A stretch of DNA of 21,176 bases. It comes from a virus. How positions within the stretch are numbered: the first letter of the stretch is position 1; each line of letters opens with the position of its first letter. The notes beneath the pieces were generated by a model. That model was given only the letters and a program-made list of their open reading frames with translations, ran no database searches and was not told where the DNA came from. The position numbers and the translations under genes were made by a program. Positions 6,130 to 14,348 of this stretch are shown here, piece by piece. Where the stretch lies: the IMG/VR virus record IMGVR_UViG_3300029893_000215, positions 1 to 21,176 of that record, one strand, 5' to 3'.

Positions 6130-6641
6130 GCGCAGCTCACCTTGTCGCTGCCCTCGACGATGGGCCACAGCCCGGCGCTCGACCCGCTGCCGACCTCGAC
6201 GCGGTCGCCGATGCGGGCCACGCGCGGACCGCCCTCGGCGCCAAGATGCACATCGTCGCCCTTGACGACGATCTTCGCTCCCTCGACCTCGATGCGGTCG
6301 CGGTACAGGACGATCTTCTGGCCCTGGTCGTCGTAGATCGCCACCTCGCCCGCCGCCAAGCCCTTGACCCGATAGCGCCGATCATCGGCGACGATCACCA
6401 CGCCGTGGTCGCGGTCGCCGCCGAGCGAGAGATAAACGCCCTCGGCGCCCGGCAGCGGCACGCTGGTGAATCCGTAGTTCTGCATGCGCTCGATGCCGCC
6501 GCGCACCTCGCCGTCGAGCAGGCGCACCTGCACGACCTGCACGCCGGGCGCGTCGGAGATCAGGCTCAACACGGCGCGCGAGGCCATCAGGCGCAGGCGG
6601 CGCGCCAGCGGGCCGAGTGCCTTGACCAGTTCGCGGCTCAT
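6126..6641 (-). CDS. Mu gp45-like tail spike / baseplate puncturing protein
   Basis: The 171-residue product fits the Mu gp45 spike family (PF06890), a trimeric beta-helical needle that pierces the outer membrane on contraction. It opens MSRELVKALGPLARRLRL, followed by an OB-like domain (VQVVQVRLLDGEVRGGIERM and NYGFTSVPLPGAEG, residues about 35-70). The C-terminal half has repeating beta strands (VAIYDDQGQKIVLYRDRIEV). Mu gp45 is about 197 residues, so the needle may be a little shorter. The usual iron-binding HxH tip motif is not obvious. Start and stop both overlap neighbours as ATGA. Confidence 0.92.
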   Translation of the reverse strand: MSRELVKALGPLARRLRLMASRAVLSLISDAPGVQVVQVRLLDGEVRGGIERMQNYGFTSVPLPGAEGVYLSLGGDRDHGVVIVADDRRYRVKGLAAGEVAIYDDQGQKIVLYRDRIEVEGAKIVVKGDDVHLGAEGGPRVARIGDRVEVGSGSSAGLWPIVEGSDKVSCA

Positions 6642-7720
6642 GACTGCGCGTCCCACAGCAGCGACTTGCCTTTCTTCGACTTGCCGCCGTCGGCGATCAC
6701 GTCGAACGCCTCGCGGCGCGCCAGCGACAGCGTCGTGCGCGTGCCGCCGTCGTCGTCGAGCGAGTAGAGGCAGGCGGCGATCAGCAGCTCGGTATCGGCC
6801 AGCCACAGCGACGGCGCGTGCACCGGAACCAGGGTATTGGGGCGCCAGAGCTTGCCCGCGCCGTCGCGCCAGCCCTGCACCGTCACGGTGGCGCGCGTGC
6901 CGCGCCCCATGCGCACGTTGCGTTCCCACGTCACGCGCGCCCTCAGCGAGGCACCGGCACCATGCGCTTCCGCCAGCACGATCAGCGGGCGATGGCGCGT
7001 GATCTCCGCGTCGCGCACGGTGGCCGAAGGTCCGGCCGCCGCCGTGCCGTTGAAGTCGTCGTCCGAGCGTTCCTGCCCCTTCGCGGTGATCGTCGAATAA
7101 CGATCCTTCCAGTCGAACTGGCCGTTGCCTTCGAGGATGCTCTCGCCCTCGACGAGGGCCGTCGCCGCCCGTGCCGTGCCGGCGCGCGCGAGCACCAGCC
7201 CGCCCACACCGTCGGCGATCAGCAGCACGGCCCGTTGCCGCGCGGCCCGCTCCAGGCAGTCGAAGACCGTCTCGCCCTGCTCGATGTTGAAGCTCGTGAA
7301 GGCCGCGCCGACATCGGCCTCGACCTTGACCTTGATGCCGAAGGGCGCGCACAGATCGCGCGCGATGCGCTCCAGCGTCGCATTGATCCACTGGCCGGAC
7401 TTGTGAATGGCCGAACAATCGACCAGGTCGCCCGTGGCGTCGCGGCCCTGCACCGTCAGCGCGTGCGCCTGTTTGCCGAACGCCGGCTTCGCGTCGTCGA
7501 CGTAGCCCGTGACCACTGTCTCGCCATCGAGCAGCAGCTCGCAGGCATCGCCCGGCCGGATCGGCCGGCTTGCCGTCTGCCCTGGCCAGCGCTCGGTCAC
7601 GCCCAGTTCGAAGCCGTTGGCGACCTGCTCGATGGAACAGGTCGCGGAGACGGTCTTCCAGCCGCCGTAGACCGTGCCCGCCACGCGCAACTCGGCGCGG
7701 CCATGCGTCGCGGCGCTCAT
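6638..7720 (-). CDS. P: Baseplate hub protein P (Mu gp44-like)
   Basis: This 360-residue protein is the gpP/gp44-type hub, a gp27-like ring between tail tube and spike. It has the early GGWKTVSATCSIEQVANGFEL segment, GDACELLLDGETVVTGYVDD at about residues 57-76, the conserved VQGRDATGDLVDCS near 90-103, and a C-terminal tube-like domain including LEGNGQFDWKDRYSTI. GGAGGTG precedes the ATG. It overlaps both N and gp45 by four bases. Mu places a late promoter before P; here the start overlaps N, and no promoter space is visible. Confidence 0.92.
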   Translation of the reverse strand: MSAATHGRAELRVAGTVYGGWKTVSATCSIEQVANGFELGVTERWPGQTASRPIRPGDACELLLDGETVVTGYVDDAKPAFGKQAHALTVQGRDATGDLVDCSAIHKSGQWINATLERIARDLCAPFGIKVKVEADVGAAFTSFNIEQGETVFDCLERAARQRAVLLIADGVGGLVLARAGTARAATALVEGESILEGNGQFDWKDRYSTITAKGQERSDDDFNGTAAAGPSATVRDAEITRHRPLIVLAEAHGAGASLRARVTWERNVRMGRGTRATVTVQGWRDGAGKLWRPNTLVPVHAPSLWLADTELLIAACLYSLDDDGGTRTTLSLARREAFDVIADGGKSKKGKSLLWDAQS

Positions 7721-8922
7721 GCCAGCACCTCCAGCGGCCGACCGCCCTGTACGAAGCCCGGATGGCGCACGCCGTTGCGGATCACGATCTCGTCTTCGCG
7801 GCGCGCGTCGCCGAAGGCTCGATAGGCCACCACCAGCGCCGGCAGCGTCGTCGGCATCGAGACGGAAGCCAGGCGAGGCAGGTCGGCGCCGCGCGTGGTG
7901 ATGTCGCGCACCACGGCCACGCGCAGATCCATCAAGGGCGCGTAAGCATGCGTCGCGGCGGCGGCCTCGTCGTCCAGTGCGTCGGCGATGCGCTCGCGCA
8001 GCGCGGCGGCCTGCTGATAGCCGTAACGCGCCGCGACGAAGTCGAGGCCCGCCGCCGCGCGCGCCGACTCAATGACGGCGGCGCGGCGCACCAGCGCCTC
8101 GACGGCCGCGCGGTTCGCCGCCTGGGCACGACGCGCGGGCGTCGTCGTCGGCACGGACGACCGCGTCGAGCCGTAACCGAACAACCGCCCCAGCGCCGCC
8201 AGCGCGTCGAGCGGCGAGAGCAGGCGCGCGCGCAGCCCGCCGAATAAACCGACCACGCTGGAGGCTAGCGCCTGCGGCGTGCGGATCAGCGAGGAAAGCG
8301 ACGATGCCACACCCAGCAGATCGCCGGCGAAATCCGTCAGCGAGGACAGGTCCGGCACCAGCCCGTCGCGCACCGCGTCCAGCGCGCCCAGCGCCTCGTC
8401 CAGCACGGCCAGCGCGTCGTCCGCCACGAACTCGGGCAGGCCGGCCACGTCGAACACCTCCGCGAAATCGTCGAGGGCGGCTTCCTCGGCCGCGTCCGCC
8501 GCACGCTCGACGACGTAGGGCGTATGCACCGCCGCCGCCGGGTGCGCGTTCTCTCCGGCCTCGGTGAACTTGAGGCTGAAGCGCGCCATGCCGCCTTCAT
8601 CAACCAGCGATTCGGCCATGCGATACGGCGAGGTCAGCGCCACCCGCAAGCGGCCCAGCGTCGGATGCACCAGCTCGCCGGCGCCGGGCTGCTTCAGCGC
8701 ATCGCGCAGCGCGTCGCGGGCCTTGAAATAATCGGCGCCGAAGACGAAGGCTTCGAGCGAAAACTCGCCGGCCTTGCGGCCCATGTCCTCGACGAAGGGA
8801 TCGTCCCGCTGCGGGTATTCGTGCAGCACGCCGCGCCGGCCCTCTTCGGTGTCCGCGCTGCGCACATGAAAAGGCACGCCGCGAAAGCTCGCCTTTTGAA
8901 GCTGATCGCGCCACGCCGTCAT
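7717..8922 (-). CDS. N: DNA circulation/tail protein N (Mu gp43-like)
   Basis: The 401-residue product has the DNA_circ_N domain (PF07157) at its start: WRDQLQKASFRGVPFHV, then a FVEDMGRKAGEFSLEAFVFG stretch and LVHPTLGRLRVAL by residue about 110. Mu N is a tail/baseplate protein; the Pfam name comes from early claims about DNA circularisation after injection. The C-terminal two thirds are Ala-rich and helical. It overlaps the tape measure and P genes by four bases each, which places it in the tail-tip module. Confidence 0.92.
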   Translation of the reverse strand: MTAWRDQLQKASFRGVPFHVRSADTEEGRRGVLHEYPQRDDPFVEDMGRKAGEFSLEAFVFGADYFKARDALRDALKQPGAGELVHPTLGRLRVALTSPYRMAESLVDEGGMARFSLKFTEAGENAHPAAAVHTPYVVERAADAAEEAALDDFAEVFDVAGLPEFVADDALAVLDEALGALDAVRDGLVPDLSSLTDFAGDLLGVASSLSSLIRTPQALASSVVGLFGGLRARLLSPLDALAALGRLFGYGSTRSSVPTTTPARRAQAANRAAVEALVRRAAVIESARAAAGLDFVAARYGYQQAAALRERIADALDDEAAAATHAYAPLMDLRVAVVRDITTRGADLPRLASVSMPTTLPALVVAYRAFGDARREDEIVIRNGVRHPGFVQGGRPLEVLA

Positions 8923-10685
8923 GGCATCACCATCGTCGTGCCGCCGTCGATCGACAGCGGCACGTCGCGATTACTGGAACGGGCGGAAACCGAAGACAGG
9001 CGGCCCTCCTGGTCGAGACGAATGCGCACCTCGCCGTTGAGCTTGACCGCCTCGCGCGCCGACTCGTTGCCGAAGGCTGCCAGCGCCTTCGCGATGCCCG
9101 CGCCGATGGCGTCGCTGAAGGCGGTGCCCTCGATGAGCTTGCTGATTCCGGTGCCGGCCGCATAGCCGACGCCACCGGCCGCCAGCACTCCGGTGCCGGC
9201 GGTGGCCAGCCCGGCCGCGCCCATCGACCCCCAGGCCGACAAAGGCAGGCCGCCCGCCAGCACCGCCAGCGACTTCGCGCGCGAGGCGATCCGCCCCGCC
9301 GTGCGTGCCGTGCCGCCCGCCGCTCCGCCGGCCATGCCGGGCAGGCCCGCGCCGGGCAGATTGACCACATACACCGGCGTGACGCCGGCCATGCCCGCCG
9401 CGCCCCCCGGGGCGCCCGCCGCACCCTTGCCGCCGAATACCCCGCGCACCGCGCTGATCGCGCCGAGCCCCTTGCGCGCGATGATCGCGCCGCCGCCGAT
9501 CAGGGCGATCCACTTCGCGATCTGCATCCAGCGGTCGACGGTGCCGGGTTCGAGGCTGTTGAGCTTGTCGGCCAGCGACTGAATCGGGCCGGTCAGTTCG
9601 CTATCCGCGAAGCGCCCCCAGGCGGTGTAGAGATTCTGTAACGCCGCCGCCGAGGTTTTCGCGGCGCGCTCCGCGTCGCGCAGCGTGGCGGCACCATCGC
9701 CCTGCGCCCGCATGAACTGCTCGATGCGCTCCGGCGTCAGGGCGTTGAAGGCCCGGATCGACTCGGCGCCGAAGACGCTCCCCAGAATCGTGCGCCGTCC
9801 GCCGGACTTCTTCAGGACCTCCAGCAGGATCTCGTTGATCGGACGCAATACCTCGGCGCCGGGTTGCTTCGGGTCGAACAACTGGATGCCGTTGGCTTGC
9901 AGCACCTTGAGCTTTTCCTTGTCCTGCAACTCGGACAAAAGTCGCTCGAAGGCCGTCGCGGCCTGCTCGGACGATCCGGTGCCCATGCGGATCACCTGGA
10001 GCGCCGCGCCCATTTCCTTCAACACCTGGGCGCCTACGCGCCCACCCTTCACGGCGCCCGCGTAGGCGGTGATGACTCGCGGGCCGAGGGCGGCGAGGTT
10101 CTGGAGCGTGAAGGCGCCTTCCTTGCCTTGCAGGTTGAGGGTGTCGAGCGCGCGCAGGACATCGTCCGGCCCCTTGAAGCTGCCCATCTTCTGCAACTCG
10201 CCGAGCAGCTCGCCGATGGCCGTGCCCTGGGCGCCGGTGGCCTGGATCGCCACGCCGATGTTGCGGATGTTCTGGCGCGCGAATTCCAGATCGCCGGTCT
10301 TTTCGACGATGGCCTCGATGGCGCCGGTGATCTCGCCCGGATCGACGCGCACGTCGCTCATCTGCGCGACCTCGTAGATCTCGCGCTTGAGGGCGTTCAT
10401 GTCCGCCGCGCTCTTGTCGGCCTGGATGCCGAGGCGCGTGAAGCGCGTTTCCAGCGCCATCACCTGGCGGCCGGCCATCACCAGGCCGCCGCCGGTAAGG
10501 AAGGCCGTGTAACGGTTGCCGAGGCGGTCCAGTCCGCGCCCCACGGCGGCGCCTGCGGTGGAGAGCATGCGCATGTGCTGCTGGCCGCGCCGGCTCATGT
10601 CGGCGAGCGCATCCGATGCGCGGCGTGCCTGCTGTTGCAGGTTGCCGCTCATGTCCAGCTTGACGGATGCCTTGAGTTCGCTCAT
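8919..10685 (-). CDS. Tail tape measure protein (Mu gp42-like)
   Basis: The 588-residue protein sets tail length and is ejected with the DNA. Its N-terminal 400 residues are mainly helical, with many charged stretches such as LSELQDKEKLKVL and the conserved QNIRNIGVAIQATGAQG area. A Gly/Ala-rich hydrophobic part follows (about 390-530), including WIALIGGGAIIARKGLG and AAGLATAGTGVLAAGG, which would suit membrane passage. It is somewhat shorter than its Mu counterpart, so the tail may be shorter. It follows the chaperone frameshift ORF by 6 bases, the usual order. AGGGG lies upstream of the ATG. Confidence 0.92.
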   Translation of the reverse strand: MSELKASVKLDMSGNLQQQARRASDALADMSRRGQQHMRMLSTAGAAVGRGLDRLGNRYTAFLTGGGLVMAGRQVMALETRFTRLGIQADKSAADMNALKREIYEVAQMSDVRVDPGEITGAIEAIVEKTGDLEFARQNIRNIGVAIQATGAQGTAIGELLGELQKMGSFKGPDDVLRALDTLNLQGKEGAFTLQNLAALGPRVITAYAGAVKGGRVGAQVLKEMGAALQVIRMGTGSSEQAATAFERLLSELQDKEKLKVLQANGIQLFDPKQPGAEVLRPINEILLEVLKKSGGRRTILGSVFGAESIRAFNALTPERIEQFMRAQGDGAATLRDAERAAKTSAAALQNLYTAWGRFADSELTGPIQSLADKLNSLEPGTVDRWMQIAKWIALIGGGAIIARKGLGAISAVRGVFGGKGAAGAPGGAAGMAGVTPVYVVNLPGAGLPGMAGGAAGGTARTAGRIASRAKSLAVLAGGLPLSAWGSMGAAGLATAGTGVLAAGGVGYAAGTGISKLIEGTAFSDAIGAGIAKALAAFGNESAREAVKLNGEVRIRLDQEGRLSSVSARSSNRDVPLSIDGGTTMVMP

Positions 10686-10691
10686 GTGCCC

Positions 10692-10883
10692 CTACTGTTT
10701 CTTGCGGTTCAGATCGTCAAAACACCGCATCAAGCGGCGCAGGGTGAATGCGGCGAGCGCATCGCTCGACCAGCCGGTGCGCGTGGCGATGGCCACGCAC
10801 GCGGTCTCAAGCTGGCGCACCCACCCCTTCGTCTCGCCCCCGGTCGGCCACCGCCGCGCCGAGCGCACGGCCGACGGCGCCAT
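10692..10883 (-). CDS. Frameshift extension of the tail assembly chaperone (long form 10692-11187)
   Basis: This frame overlaps the end of the short chaperone and carries on with QLETACVAIATRTGWSSDAL, then LMRCFDDLNRKKQ, a small helical domain. Its own ATG at 10883 has no good Shine-Dalgarno. It lies in the +1/-2 frame relative to the chaperone, between it and the tape measure, exactly where tailed phages make a G-GT type fusion by ribosomal frameshifting. The long form would be about 160 residues and would recruit tail tube protein. Read as a fusion product, not as an independent gene. Confidence 0.75.
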   Translation of the reverse strand: MAPSAVRSARRWPTGGETKGWVRQLETACVAIATRTGWSSDALAAFTLRRLMRCFDDLNRKKQ

Positions 10884-11187
10884 CGAGCCGCTCGGCTTCC
10901 GCCTGGATCAGGGCCATGTCGCAGCCGGAGAGCTTGCGCAAATCCTCCAGCGTCGCCGGCCCGTTGATCGCGCCGAGGCGCGCGATCTGCCGGCGCAGCA
11001 GCGCCAACCCCATCGCCGCCGGACTGGCGACGAGCTGCGGGCCGCTGCGCGTATCGACCAGACGTTCGGCCTCGAACTGCGCATCGATCATGTCGCCGGC
11101 GCGCAGCTCGCGCAGCGTGACGCTCATGACCTGCTCGCCGCCCAGCTTGATGCCGTCGACGAGAGGGACAGTGACTTCGGCCGCCAC
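10807..11187 (-). CDS. Tail assembly chaperone, short form (Mu gp41-like)
   Basis: This 126-residue protein matches the Mu/FluMu gp41 tail assembly chaperone family (PF10109), with EVTVPLVDGIKLGGEQV, LRELRAGDMIDAQFEAERL and LLRRQIARLGAINGP, ending VADRGRDEGVGAPA. The start is GTG at 11187, not the in-frame ATG later in the protein, because a very strong GAGGAGGG lies 6 bases before it and the conserved family sequence begins there. It coats the tape measure during tail assembly. Near its 3' end it overlaps a second frame by a programmed shift. Confidence 0.88.
   Translation of the reverse strand: MAAEVTVPLVDGIKLGGEQVMSVTLRELRAGDMIDAQFEAERLVDTRSGPQLVASPAAMGLALLRRQIARLGAINGPATLEDLRKLSGCDMALIQAEAERLDGAVGRALGAAVADRGRDEGVGAPA
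10834..10842 (-). other. Probable -2 ribosomal frameshift site
   Basis: The mRNA reads CGG GGG CGA in the chaperone frame, 8 codons before its stop. A slip of -2 (equivalent to +1 in frame) joins it to the extension frame. The Mu gp41 counterpart is known for an unusual -2 shift at a G-run followed by CGA, so both the site and the direction fit. The shift itself is inferred. Confidence 0.6.
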
Positions 11188-11189
11188 GC

Positions 11190-11543
11190 TCAACCCTCCT
11201 CGCAAGACAGGCCGCCGAAGCGCAAGCCGACCTCGCCCTTGGAAAGCTCCAGGGCGCCCTTGCACCAGGCGTTCGCCAGCACGTAGGTCTTGCCGGTGTC
11301 GGTCTCGAAGATCACGCGCTCGTCGGTGATGTCCTGAAAGCTCTTCGCGCTGAAGGCCGCGTTGTGGGCGAGGGTGCAGTCGATCTCGGGCGCGGAGGTC
11401 TTTTCCGAGTAGCCGAGCACGCCGCCGTCGCCCAGCACGTCCTCGCGTTCGACGCCGCCGAACTTCAGCGTCGCCCCTTCCTTGCTGCGCAGCCGTTCGC
11501 CCTGGACAGTGACGAAAACGCGGCCGGTAACCTGATTGCTCAT
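11190..11543 (-). CDS. M: Tail tube protein M (Mu gp40-like)
   Basis: The 117-residue protein fits the phage tail tube family (PF10618): VTGRVFVTVQGERLRSKEGA at the start, then GGVEREDVLGDGGVLGYSEK and TDERVIFETDTGKTYVLANA. It polymerises as rings inside the sheath. AGGGGGA precedes the ATG. The stop lies three bases before the chaperone GTG, so the two are translationally coupled. Confidence 0.93.
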   Translation of the reverse strand: MSNQVTGRVFVTVQGERLRSKEGATLKFGGVEREDVLGDGGVLGYSEKTSAPEIDCTLAHNAAFSAKSFQDITDERVIFETDTGKTYVLANAWCKGALELSKGEVGLRFGGLSCEEG

Positions 11544-11555
11544 GACGATTCCCCC

Positions 11556-13034
11556 TTACAGGATGTACTGGACGGCCGCCGCGAAGACGTCGAACTGATT
11601 CACGACGTTGGGCGGGATGACGGCATTGACGCGGCACTCGTCGGCCTCGGAGCGCTGCACGATCAGGTCGGCCTTGAACTGCTCCAGGTCTTCGAGCAGG
11701 CCGACGCGGGCAAGCTGGGCCGCCGCCGCGATCAGCGTGGCGCGGATCAGCTTCGGCGTGGCGATCTTCTGGCCCGGCGCGATGTATTGCAGCACGTCGT
11801 CGCCGGCCAGCTTGTGCGCCGGGTAATCGCGCACCACCGCAAAGCGGAAGGTGTAACGCAGGTAATCGACGGTCCACTTGGTGTTGAGCTTGAGCAGGCT
11901 GCGGTCTTCCATGCCGAAGGTGTTGGTCTGGTAGGTCGTGATGACCTGCTCGACCATCGCCGCGCCCGATGGGTCGAAGATGATGGTGCTGATGCCGTCG
12001 TAGAGCAGCAGGTTGCGCTCCGCGTCGGTGAAGCGGTCGGCCTCGGCCGGGGCCAGCACGTCGGGCAGCGCCAGCCCCCGGAACGGGATGGCCGGATCGT
12101 TGGCGCCGGAGCGCTCGACGGCGGCGGCGAACTGCGCGGCCACCACCCAAGGCAGGGTCGGGCAACCCTTGAGGCCGGCAAAGGTGGTGTGCGGGCTGTT
12201 TCGCGCCGCGCCGTAGGCGGACAGGCCGGCGAAGGTACCGCCCTTGAACCCGAAGCAATGTCCGGTGCGCATGTCCAGGCCGCCCCAGCGACTTTGCAGT
12301 TCGGTCTCCATCGCCGCCACGTTGGCCACGTCGGTCCAGGGCATCACCACGGTGTAGAAGGCGCCGCTGCTCATGGCGGCGATGGCATCCAGCACGTCCG
12401 GGTTGCCGGTGCCGCCGGACAGGGCCACGATGGCGGCGGTCATGCCCTTGGGCATGACCTCGCCGGTGTAGTAGTTGAGGCGCACGTCGATGCCATTGCC
12501 TTCCTCGCCCTTGTGCTTGGCGGTGAGCGTGACCACGGCGGCCTCGGCGGCGGCGGTGACCGCCAGATCGGGCAGCGCAGTGATCGCGGCGGCGACGGCG
12601 GTGGCGATGGCGCTGGCCGATTGCGAGGCCGTGATACCCACCTTGACCGGCTTGCCGCCGACATAGAGGTTGAGCGTGCCGGCCTCGGTCGGCGTGCCGG
12701 CGAAGGTGATCGTGCCGGTGGCGGCTGCCCCCGCGCCCAGATCGTCCAGGGCCAGCGCCCACAGGTCGGCGGTCGGGTGCGCCTTGAGCACGGCGGGCAC
12801 CATCTGCGCCAGCATCGAGCCGCGCCCGAAGTAGTTGACGCCGTCGACCTCACGGGTGACGCGGGTCAGCACGCCCTCGGCAACGGTGCCGGTGGAAAGA
12901 CGCTGACCGAGCAGCAGCACGCGGCGCGGCATGTTGGGCAGGCCGCGCACCGCGCGGGTGTGGTCGATCTCCAGCCAGGCGCCGGGAACGCGCCAGTCGG
13001 TGGGGATCGACATGAAGGTGATGTTATCGGGCAT
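11556..13034 (-). CDS. L: Contractile tail sheath protein L
   Basis: This 492-residue sheath subunit makes this a myovirus-type tail. It starts MPDNITFMSIPTDWRVPG and shows the Mu L hallmarks: RRVLLLGQRL near residue 39, a tail-exposed Ala/Gly-rich insertion domain (about 105-200), and HCFGFKGGTFAGLSAYGAAR near 244. SPHTTFAG and the C-terminal core DYLRYTFRFAVVRDYPAHKL (about 386-405) follow. AGGAGG lies 6 bases before the chosen ATG; a second ATG at residue 8 is less well placed. Length is normal for the family. Confidence 0.95.
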   Translation of the reverse strand: MPDNITFMSIPTDWRVPGAWLEIDHTRAVRGLPNMPRRVLLLGQRLSTGTVAEGVLTRVTREVDGVNYFGRGSMLAQMVPAVLKAHPTADLWALALDDLGAGAAATGTITFAGTPTEAGTLNLYVGGKPVKVGITASQSASAIATAVAAAITALPDLAVTAAAEAAVVTLTAKHKGEEGNGIDVRLNYYTGEVMPKGMTAAIVALSGGTGNPDVLDAIAAMSSGAFYTVVMPWTDVANVAAMETELQSRWGGLDMRTGHCFGFKGGTFAGLSAYGAARNSPHTTFAGLKGCPTLPWVVAAQFAAAVERSGANDPAIPFRGLALPDVLAPAEADRFTDAERNLLLYDGISTIIFDPSGAAMVEQVITTYQTNTFGMEDRSLLKLNTKWTVDYLRYTFRFAVVRDYPAHKLAGDDVLQYIAPGQKIATPKLIRATLIAAAAQLARVGLLEDLEQFKADLIVQRSEADECRVNAVIPPNVVNQFDVFAAAVQYIL

Positions 13035-13064
13035 GGGGCCTCCTGTAGGGTGGGCGTTACGGCG

Positions 13065-13256
13065 TTACTTCTTGGGGGCGGGGGCGGGGGCGGTGGCGGC
13101 CTTGGCGGATTTCACCGGCGCCAGGCTGACGTCGCCGTCCTTCTTGCGGCGCAGCCAGAACGAATCGCGCTCGACCGTCTCACCTTCCGGCTTGAGAATC
13201 TGGCCGTCGGGCTTGCGCACGCGGGCGCCGTTGATGGGGGTGGCGATGACTTGCAT
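13065..13256 (-). CDS. Mu gp38-like small protein (DUF2635)
   Basis: This 63-residue protein begins MQVIATPINGARVRKPDGQI and contains ERDSFWLRRKKDGDV, the DUF2635 pattern (PF10948). An Ala-Pro-Lys tail follows. It always lies between gp37 and the sheath gene in Mu-like phages; its role is unknown, and a part in the head-tail joint or a tail chaperone role is only guessed. The start at 13256 is set by GAGGAG 8 bases upstream; a longer reading would run into the previous gene. Confidence 0.9.
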   Translation of the reverse strand: MQVIATPINGARVRKPDGQILKPEGETVERDSFWLRRKKDGDVSLAPVKSAKAATAPAPAPKK

Positions 13257-13267
13257 GGGGCTCTCCT

Positions 13268-13867
13268 CTAGGACTGGACGGTGACGGTCTCGGAAACCTC
13301 CGGGGCCGTGGTGGTGTGGTCGGGCGGATCGCCCGCCCACTTGGCATGCTCGGCGGCGCTGGCGTGCGGCGCGATGTCGTAGCTGGCGCGGAAGGTCTCG
13401 AAGTCGTCGAGCAGCGCGGGGTCGAGCAGCGGCAGCAGCGGCACGGCGCCGGCCGCCTCGACGCGCACCACGGCGACGTAAAGGCCGGCCTTGAACAGCG
13501 CTTCGTCCGGCACGAAATCGACGCCGGTCACGCGCCAGCGCAACTCGCCAGCGGTGCCGCTATCAGCCAGCGCGGCCACGCCTTCGACGATCTGGTAAAG
13601 GCCGATAGCCTTGCCGTCGCCCTTGCGGGCGGCGTCCTGGCCGCGCGGGTTGCGCGCGACGCAGGCAAAGCCGTAACGGGGCCGCGCCTCGCCATCGGCC
13701 ACCACGAAACCGGAGGGCGCTACATAGACCGCCGGCGCCTCGGCGCCGAAGCGGCCGACCAGGTTGGCGCCATCGATCTCCGGCAGGCTGGCGACGGTGG
13801 TCAGCTTCTGCCCCAGCGCCGCCGTCTTGATCAGGGCGATCAGGCCGTCTTCGGCTTCAGCCAGCAT
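13268..13867 (-). CDS. Mu gp37-like tail/connector protein (DUF1834)
   Basis: The 199-residue product matches gp37 (PF08873). It starts AEDGLIALIKTAALGQKLTT and contains APAVYVAPSGFVV and YGFACVARNPRGQDAARKGD near residues 65-84. GLYQIVEGVAALAD and the C-terminal FETFRASYDI follow. These proteins are thought to act at the head-tail junction or tail terminator, like minor tail proteins of other phages. It overlaps the end of the G gene by 11 bases and is followed by gp38 after 11 bases. Confidence 0.9.
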   Translation of the reverse strand: MLAEAEDGLIALIKTAALGQKLTTVASLPEIDGANLVGRFGAEAPAVYVAPSGFVVADGEARPRYGFACVARNPRGQDAARKGDGKAIGLYQIVEGVAALADSGTAGELRWRVTGVDFVPDEALFKAGLYVAVVRVEAAGAVPLLPLLDPALLDDFETFRASYDIAPHASAAEHAKWAGDPPDHTTTAPEVSETVTVQS

Positions 13868-14348
13868 TCAAGGCCCCCGCCAGGCGTGCCTGGAGAATGT
13901 CGAGGATGTCGGTCTCGTCGTCGCCGGACAGACCGAGGAATGGCCGCGCCGGCATCGTGACCTTCTTGACGGTGGCGAAACCGCCGCCAGCCAGGCGAAA
14001 GCGCAGCGCGCTGCCCTTGGCGCGGATCTCGCCGCCGAACTGGTGGATGGCCGCATAGATGCGATTCACACCCCACTCGGCGAAGTCGGCGCCGGATCGG
14101 CCCGACAGCGAACCGGCCAGGTGACCGGCCTGCGTCAGCGTGCGCCCGCCCGTGAGCCGGGCACGCAGGCTTTTCTTCCACTTTTCGCCGTCTGGCCCGG
14201 TCTCGGTGCGAAAGCGCTCGCGGGTGGTGTTCTGGCCCAGGGCGGCGATGTCGGCCATCGCCGCCGAGGCATCGCCGCCGAAAGCGATCAGGCCGCGAAG
14301 ACCGGCCTGGATGCGCGCGTCGTCGAACTTGACGGAAAAGTCGCTCAC
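13857..14348 (-). CDS. G: Virion morphogenesis protein G (Mu gp31-like)
   Basis: This 163-residue protein belongs to the phage virion morphogenesis family (PF05069, phage_tail_S), involved in head-tail completion. It shows LTGGRTLTQAGHLAGSL (about residues 70-86), RIYAAIHQFGGEIRAKGSAL (about 98-117) and the conserved C-terminal MPARPFLGLSGDDETDI. The start is GTG at 14348, overlapping the gp36 stop as GTGA. In Mu this gene lies between F and I; here it is between gp36 and gp37, a different order. Confidence 0.9.
   Translation of the reverse strand: MSDFSVKFDDARIQAGLRGLIAFGGDASAAMADIAALGQNTTRERFRTETGPDGEKWKKSLRARLTGGRTLTQAGHLAGSLSGRSGADFAEWGVNRIYAAIHQFGGEIRAKGSALRFRLAGGGFATVKKVTMPARPFLGLSGDDETDILDILQARLAGALNAG

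Noticed and set aside
4456-6336. 626-codon plus-strand open frame
   Set aside because: It lies opposite the baseplate genes gp45 to gp48, has Arg/Gly/His-rich low-information composition, and results from the high GC content.
10692-10883. Independent small gene with its own ATG at 10883
   Set aside because: No good Shine-Dalgarno, and its position and frame fit a frameshift extension of the chaperone better.
11364-13271. 635-codon plus-strand open frame
   Set aside because: It is antisense to the sheath and tube genes, which have clear family matches and ribosome-binding sites; its composition is that of a shadow frame.
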